DNA from: Adiantum capillus-veneris
Lineage: Eukaryota; Streptophyta; Polypodiopsida; Polypodiales; Pteridaceae
Length of the DNA stretch: 64,000 bases
Assembly (NCBI GenBank): GCA_014529385.2
Contig: CM043955.1
Span: 142,012,640-142,076,639 of the forward strand
Direction of reading: 5' to 3'
This document shows, piece after piece, positions 61,309 to 64,000 of this stretch (its first letter is position 1; each line of letters begins with the position of its first letter). The notes below the pieces were generated by a model. The model made no database searches and was not told the origin of the DNA. It saw only the letters and a list, made by a program, of their open reading frames with translations. A program made the position numbers and the translations under genes.

Positions 61309-61788
61309 TCAGGTCCTACTGTTTGTTTCAGCACTAGACGGCTCTGTCTGTCGTGCACGAGGATGGAGAGGGGGGATGTTGAGAATATCCATGGTTCTAC
61401 TATCCCGGATTGGTACTGGCTGAAGCAGCACATCATAGCGGAAACGAAGCCTACGAAGAGTATCAAAATCATGCAGCATGATAGTGACCCGGTGTGCATG
61501 GGCAGCCAGGATATATCCATCACTGAAGAATTCCACGAGGTAGTCCTCAGCAATTTCTTGAAGGCAGAGGAGTGCACTGCTGGCCCATCGCATCCCGACT
61601 CTCCACTGCTCGCAAATCTCCCGCACTACTCGCTGGAAAGGGAGACGTGGAATAGCAGGTTGAACGTGTCGTTCTATCCTGCACAGCTCTTGCAGTACAC
61701 CTCTGTGCGCCTCATATCGGCGTCTTCTTGCTTGAGCATTCAAAGATTCACATGTTTCCCTCCTAGCGCAGGCCTTAACACGAGGCAT
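61309..61788 (-). CDS. Divergent histone H3 variant (CENH3-like candidate)
   Basis: This intact 159-codon ORF starts MPRVKACARRET, which lines up residue by residue with the canonical H3 start MARTKQTARKST: Lys4 is kept, Lys9 becomes Arg, Ser10 becomes Glu. About 28 tail residues are missing. From residue 24 the histone fold aligns without gaps: the aN helix (RYEAHRGVLQELCRI), IPRLPFQRVVREI (residues 46-58), helix 2 (RWASSALLCLQEIAEDYLVE, 67-86) and HAHRVTIMLHDF...RRLR (97-115). RW before helix 2, AEDYLV, FSD and HDF...RRL recall plant CENH3, but loop 1 has the H3 length, not the longer CENH3 length. About 44 extra residues follow the normal H3 end. Histones of this type wrap nuclear DNA. It has no intron, and its codons are GC-rich compared with the flanking repeats. 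Whether it is centromeric, germline-specific or a decaying copy cannot be told from sequence. Confidence 0.8.
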   Translation of the reverse strand: MPRVKACARRETCESLNAQARRRRYEAHRGVLQELCRIERHVQPAIPRLPFQRVVREICEQWRVGMRWASSALLCLQEIAEDYLVEFFSDGYILAAHAHRVTIMLHDFDTLRRLRFRYDVLLQPVPIRDSRTMDILNIPPLHPRARQTEPSSAETNSRT

Positions 61789-61853
61789 CTCTACAAATTA
61801 ACACCAAAAGACAATTCATTTGTCAGCACAAGGGACTTCAGATTTAAGGAAAG

Positions 61854-62135
61854 GTCAGTACCAAGCGAAAAGATGGATAGGAAAGAATTGCCTTGCCTTA
61901 TTCGCTCGGTAGTGACCTCAGAAAATAGTAATGTTAGACATGACTTATATGTTCTGAGGTCACTACCGAGCGAATAGGTGCATAGGAAACAGTTTGCCTT
62001 GCCTTATTCGCTCGGTAGTGACTTCAGAAATAGTAATAGCACATATCACTTACATTTTCTGGGATCACTACCAGGCGAACAGGTTTGCAGACCCTGCAAA
62101 AAAATACCTTATTCGTTGAGTGGTGACCTCAAAAA
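61854..62135. repeat. Alternating inverted repeats between two divergent genes
   Basis: A core like TTATTCGCTCGGTAGTGACC and its reverse complement alternate: arms near 61855-61873, 61895-61921, 61949-61976, 62001-62027, 62058-62083 and 62107-62133. The arms at 61895-61921 and 61949-61976 pair almost perfectly over about 25 bases. The same core occurs in the satellite at 63027-63862. The array lies upstream of both the H3-like gene and the coiled-coil gene. Confidence 0.8.
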
Positions 62136-62488
62136 GTGTACAAGCAAGCAAACAGGTTTACAAGCAATGTGAAGGAGATCTTAATCGATGCGGTTCTAAT
62201 TGTCATGTCATTCCCTCCGATCACCTCCCCTAATATCGGGGGGATGATAACATTGATTCTCTCTCCCACGTCCACCTCTCATGAAACCTCATGGCAGTAC
62301 CACCCTCTCATAAAACCTCATGCCCAGGCTCTGCTTTTTAGGCTTGTTTGAAAGTCTATTTAAGAAGCAGTTGTTTCAGAACCTCCCTCAGGGTTTCGCA
62401 GAACAACTAAAAGAAGCTTAGGATAGTGGCGGTGCCTTTCCAAGGTATACTCCCACAGCGTCAGCAACACCGCATCTGGGCCCTCCTC

Positions 62489-62912
62489 ATGAGGTCCCCC
62501 CTTGGCCCTCCCCCGATGTTACCTTTAGTGTTCTCGTCCGACACAGCTCGGGAGTGGCTGTTGTCAACACGGGAGTCTATTCTCGAGGTAAGTTGTTGGT
62601 AATTCTTTGCTTTCCGCTCCCAATTTCCAAGCTCGTAGTTTGAAGAGCTTACTTGCTAAATGCTCTGTGCAGGATGCTAGCCTAAAGCTGCAGCAAATGC
62701 TGATCGTCAGGCAGAGGGTCTCAATCCTTAAAAACTCTCTGGAAGCAAGAAGGCATGAACACATGCAGCGATTGCTCGCCGAGAATGGCTCTATGGAGGC
62801 AATCATTAATTGGCTTCAGGAAATGAAGGATGAAGTGCTTGAGCTAGCCAGTAAATATGATGAGGCCATTAACTTTGCAAACATGCTTTGCGAAGAGATA
62901 AGCTGGCTGTGA
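62489..62912 (+). CDS. Two-exon coiled-coil protein of unknown function
   Basis: Exon 1 (62489-62587) ends CTCGAG|GTAAGT and exon 2 (62673-62912) begins after TGTGCAG|GATGC, both strong plant splice sites. The 85-bp intron is phase 0, and the joined frame is 112 codons. The start at 62489 (MRSPLGPPPMLPLV) is the first ATG in frame, although the open frame extends upstream without an ATG. Exon 1 contains SDTAREWLLSTRESILE. Exon 2 is almost entirely helical and charged (LQQMLIVRQRVSILKNSLEA; EAIINWLQEMKDEVLELASK), so a coiled coil is likely. I recognise no family. It is divergent from the H3-like gene, with about 700 bp between their starts. Confidence 0.55.
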
Positions 62913-62913
62913 A

Positions 62914-62930
62914 CCCTAAACCCTAAACCC
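62914..62930. repeat. Interstitial telomere-type repeat
   Basis: CCCTAAACCCTAAACCC, just over two units of the plant telomere repeat, starts two bases after the stop codon of the coiled-coil gene. Such short copies are common in plant genes and do not indicate a chromosome end. Confidence 0.8.
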
Positions 62931-63026
62931 CCCGGAAATTAATAGGCCACTCTTTGTAAAGTCTGAAGTGTTTTCTAACTCAAACCCGGTGTTCAGTTGT
63001 AATTTTGTTTCTTTCTTATTAAATGA

Positions 63027-63862
63027 AAAGGCTTATTTTGCAAAAGAAAGCCCTAAATCCGCAACAAGCAGGGGTTACCTTCCCCTTATTTGCTTAATAT
63101 TGACCTCTGTACTAGCAGACATCACTTAACTTTTCTTTTGGTCAATACCAAGCGAATAGGGCACTTCGGACCAGGTGACCTTATCGTATTCGCTTGGTAC
63201 TGACCAACTACAGCAAATTAAAGGGCACGGGACCTAAATCAAAAGGCGTATTTGGCAAGGAAAACCCTAAATCCGCAACAAGCAGGGGTTACCTTCCCCT
63301 TATTTGCTTAATATTGACCTTTGTACTAGCAGACATCACTTAACTTTTCTTTTGGTCAGTACCAAGCGAATAGGGCACTTCGGACCAGGTGACCTTACCG
63401 TATTAGCTTGGTACTGACCAACTACAGCAAATTAAAGGGCACGGGACCTAAATCAAAAGGCGTATTTGGCAAGGAAAACCCTAAATCCGCAACAAGCAGG
63501 GGTTACCTTTCCCTTATTTGCTTAGTATTGACCTCTGTACTAGCAGACATCACTTAACTTTTCTTTTGGTCAGGACCAAGCGAATAGGGCACTTCGGACT
63601 AAGTGACCTTACCTTATTCGCTTGGTACTGACCAACTACAGCAAATTATAGCGCACGGGACCGAAATCTAAAGGCGTATTTGGCAAGGAAAACTCTAAAT
63701 CCGCAACAAGCAGGGGTTACCTTCCCCTTATTTGCTTAGTATCTACCTCTGTACTAGCAGACATCACTAAAATTTTCTTTTGGTCAGTACCAAGCGAATA
63801 GGGTTCTTCGGACTAAGTGACCTTACCTTATTCGCTTGGTACTGACCAACTACACAAAATAC
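63027..63862. repeat. 214-bp satellite array, about 3.9 units, each with a 19-bp inverted repeat
   Basis: Units start with CCCTAAATCCGCAAC (CTCTAAAT in the last) at 63051, 63265, 63479 and 63693, exactly 214 bp apart, with a partial start at 63027. Units differ at only a few positions. Each carries GGTCAGTACCAAGCGAATA and, about 28 bases on, its reverse complement TATTCGCTTGGTACTGACC (in unit 1, 63140-63158 and 63187-63205), which would form a hairpin. No coding sequence is present. Confidence 0.92.
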
Positions 63863-64000
63863 AAGTGCGCAGAAGGGTAGTAAGTAGCATACCTCTTCAC
63901 TGTGTGTAGAGTTCCGCGTCGCTGAAGCACTGTAGAACAAGAGTAAGAGAAGGAGGATGCGCGAGAGTAAGAGGTGATGGATTTTGCTTACCGCGTGGCG
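63863..64000. other. Nothing recognised at the window end
   Basis: This is a short unique sequence after the satellite with no gene signal. Confidence 0.5.

Noticed and set aside
61363-61977. A 204-codon plus-strand ORF
   Set aside because: It is antisense to the H3-like gene and runs on into the inverted repeats; the histone fold on the minus strand explains the open frame.
62914-62930. Chromosome end
   Set aside because: Only two telomere-type units are present, followed by unique sequence and a satellite.

Overview
The window looks like nuclear DNA of a land plant with a large, repeat-rich genome. The signs are nested Ty1/copia and Ty3/gypsy LTR retrotransposons with plant-type tRNA primer sites (initiator-Met and Asp), a LINE reverse transcriptase fragment, long CT/GA microsatellites, a short telomere-type repeat, and GT-AG introns of about 85 bp. 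I cannot name the species, and I see no bacterial, phage or organellar genes. Most of the window is transposon; only its last 3 kb looks like intact gene space.

Left half (about 2.0-36.1 kb): pieces of one old minus-strand gene occur at 36.1-33.6, 16.8-16.5, 11.2-10.9 and 2.6-2.1 kb. Its N-terminal half is Thr/Gln-rich and coiled coil; its C-terminal half is an FCP1/NLI-type HAD phosphatase-like domain. Three LTR retrotransposons separate the pieces, and each has a perfect 5-bp target duplication: gypsy-1 (2636-10937, plus, CTCAA), copia-1 (11229-16454, minus, AGCAC) and gypsy-2 (16816-33623, minus, GGAGG). Copia-2 (27357-32541, minus) is nested inside gypsy-2. By-eye LTR divergence gives an order: the gypsy elements are oldest, then copia-1 (about 3%), then copia-2 (about 1.4%). 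Gypsy-2 carries gag and protease but no visible reverse transcriptase, RNase H or integrase. Its leader holds nine copies of a near-perfect 20-bp palindrome spaced about 285 bp apart.

Middle (36.5-60.2 kb): these are remnants. They comprise a 5'-truncated plus-strand copia with its 3' LTR (36.5-40.4 kb), a gag zinc-knuckle scrap (40.4-40.7), an isolated primer site (41.8), a gypsy RT/RNase H/integrase fragment (46.2-47.6), a gag-only unit between two related LTR-like repeats (47.6-55.4), a LINE fragment (57.6-58.4, minus), and a gypsy integrase C-terminus with polypurine tract and LTR-like sequence (59.9-61.3). The stretches between them hold microsatellites and palindromes but no convincing genes.

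Right end (61.3-64.0 kb): this is the most interesting part. An intact minus-strand ORF (61309-61788) encodes a highly divergent histone H3 with a shortened tail and some CENH3-like residues. A divergently transcribed two-exon coiled-coil gene (62489-62912) lies about 0.7 kb away. The space between them carries alternating inverted repeats built on one core motif, and the same core recurs in a 214-bp satellite array (63027-63862).
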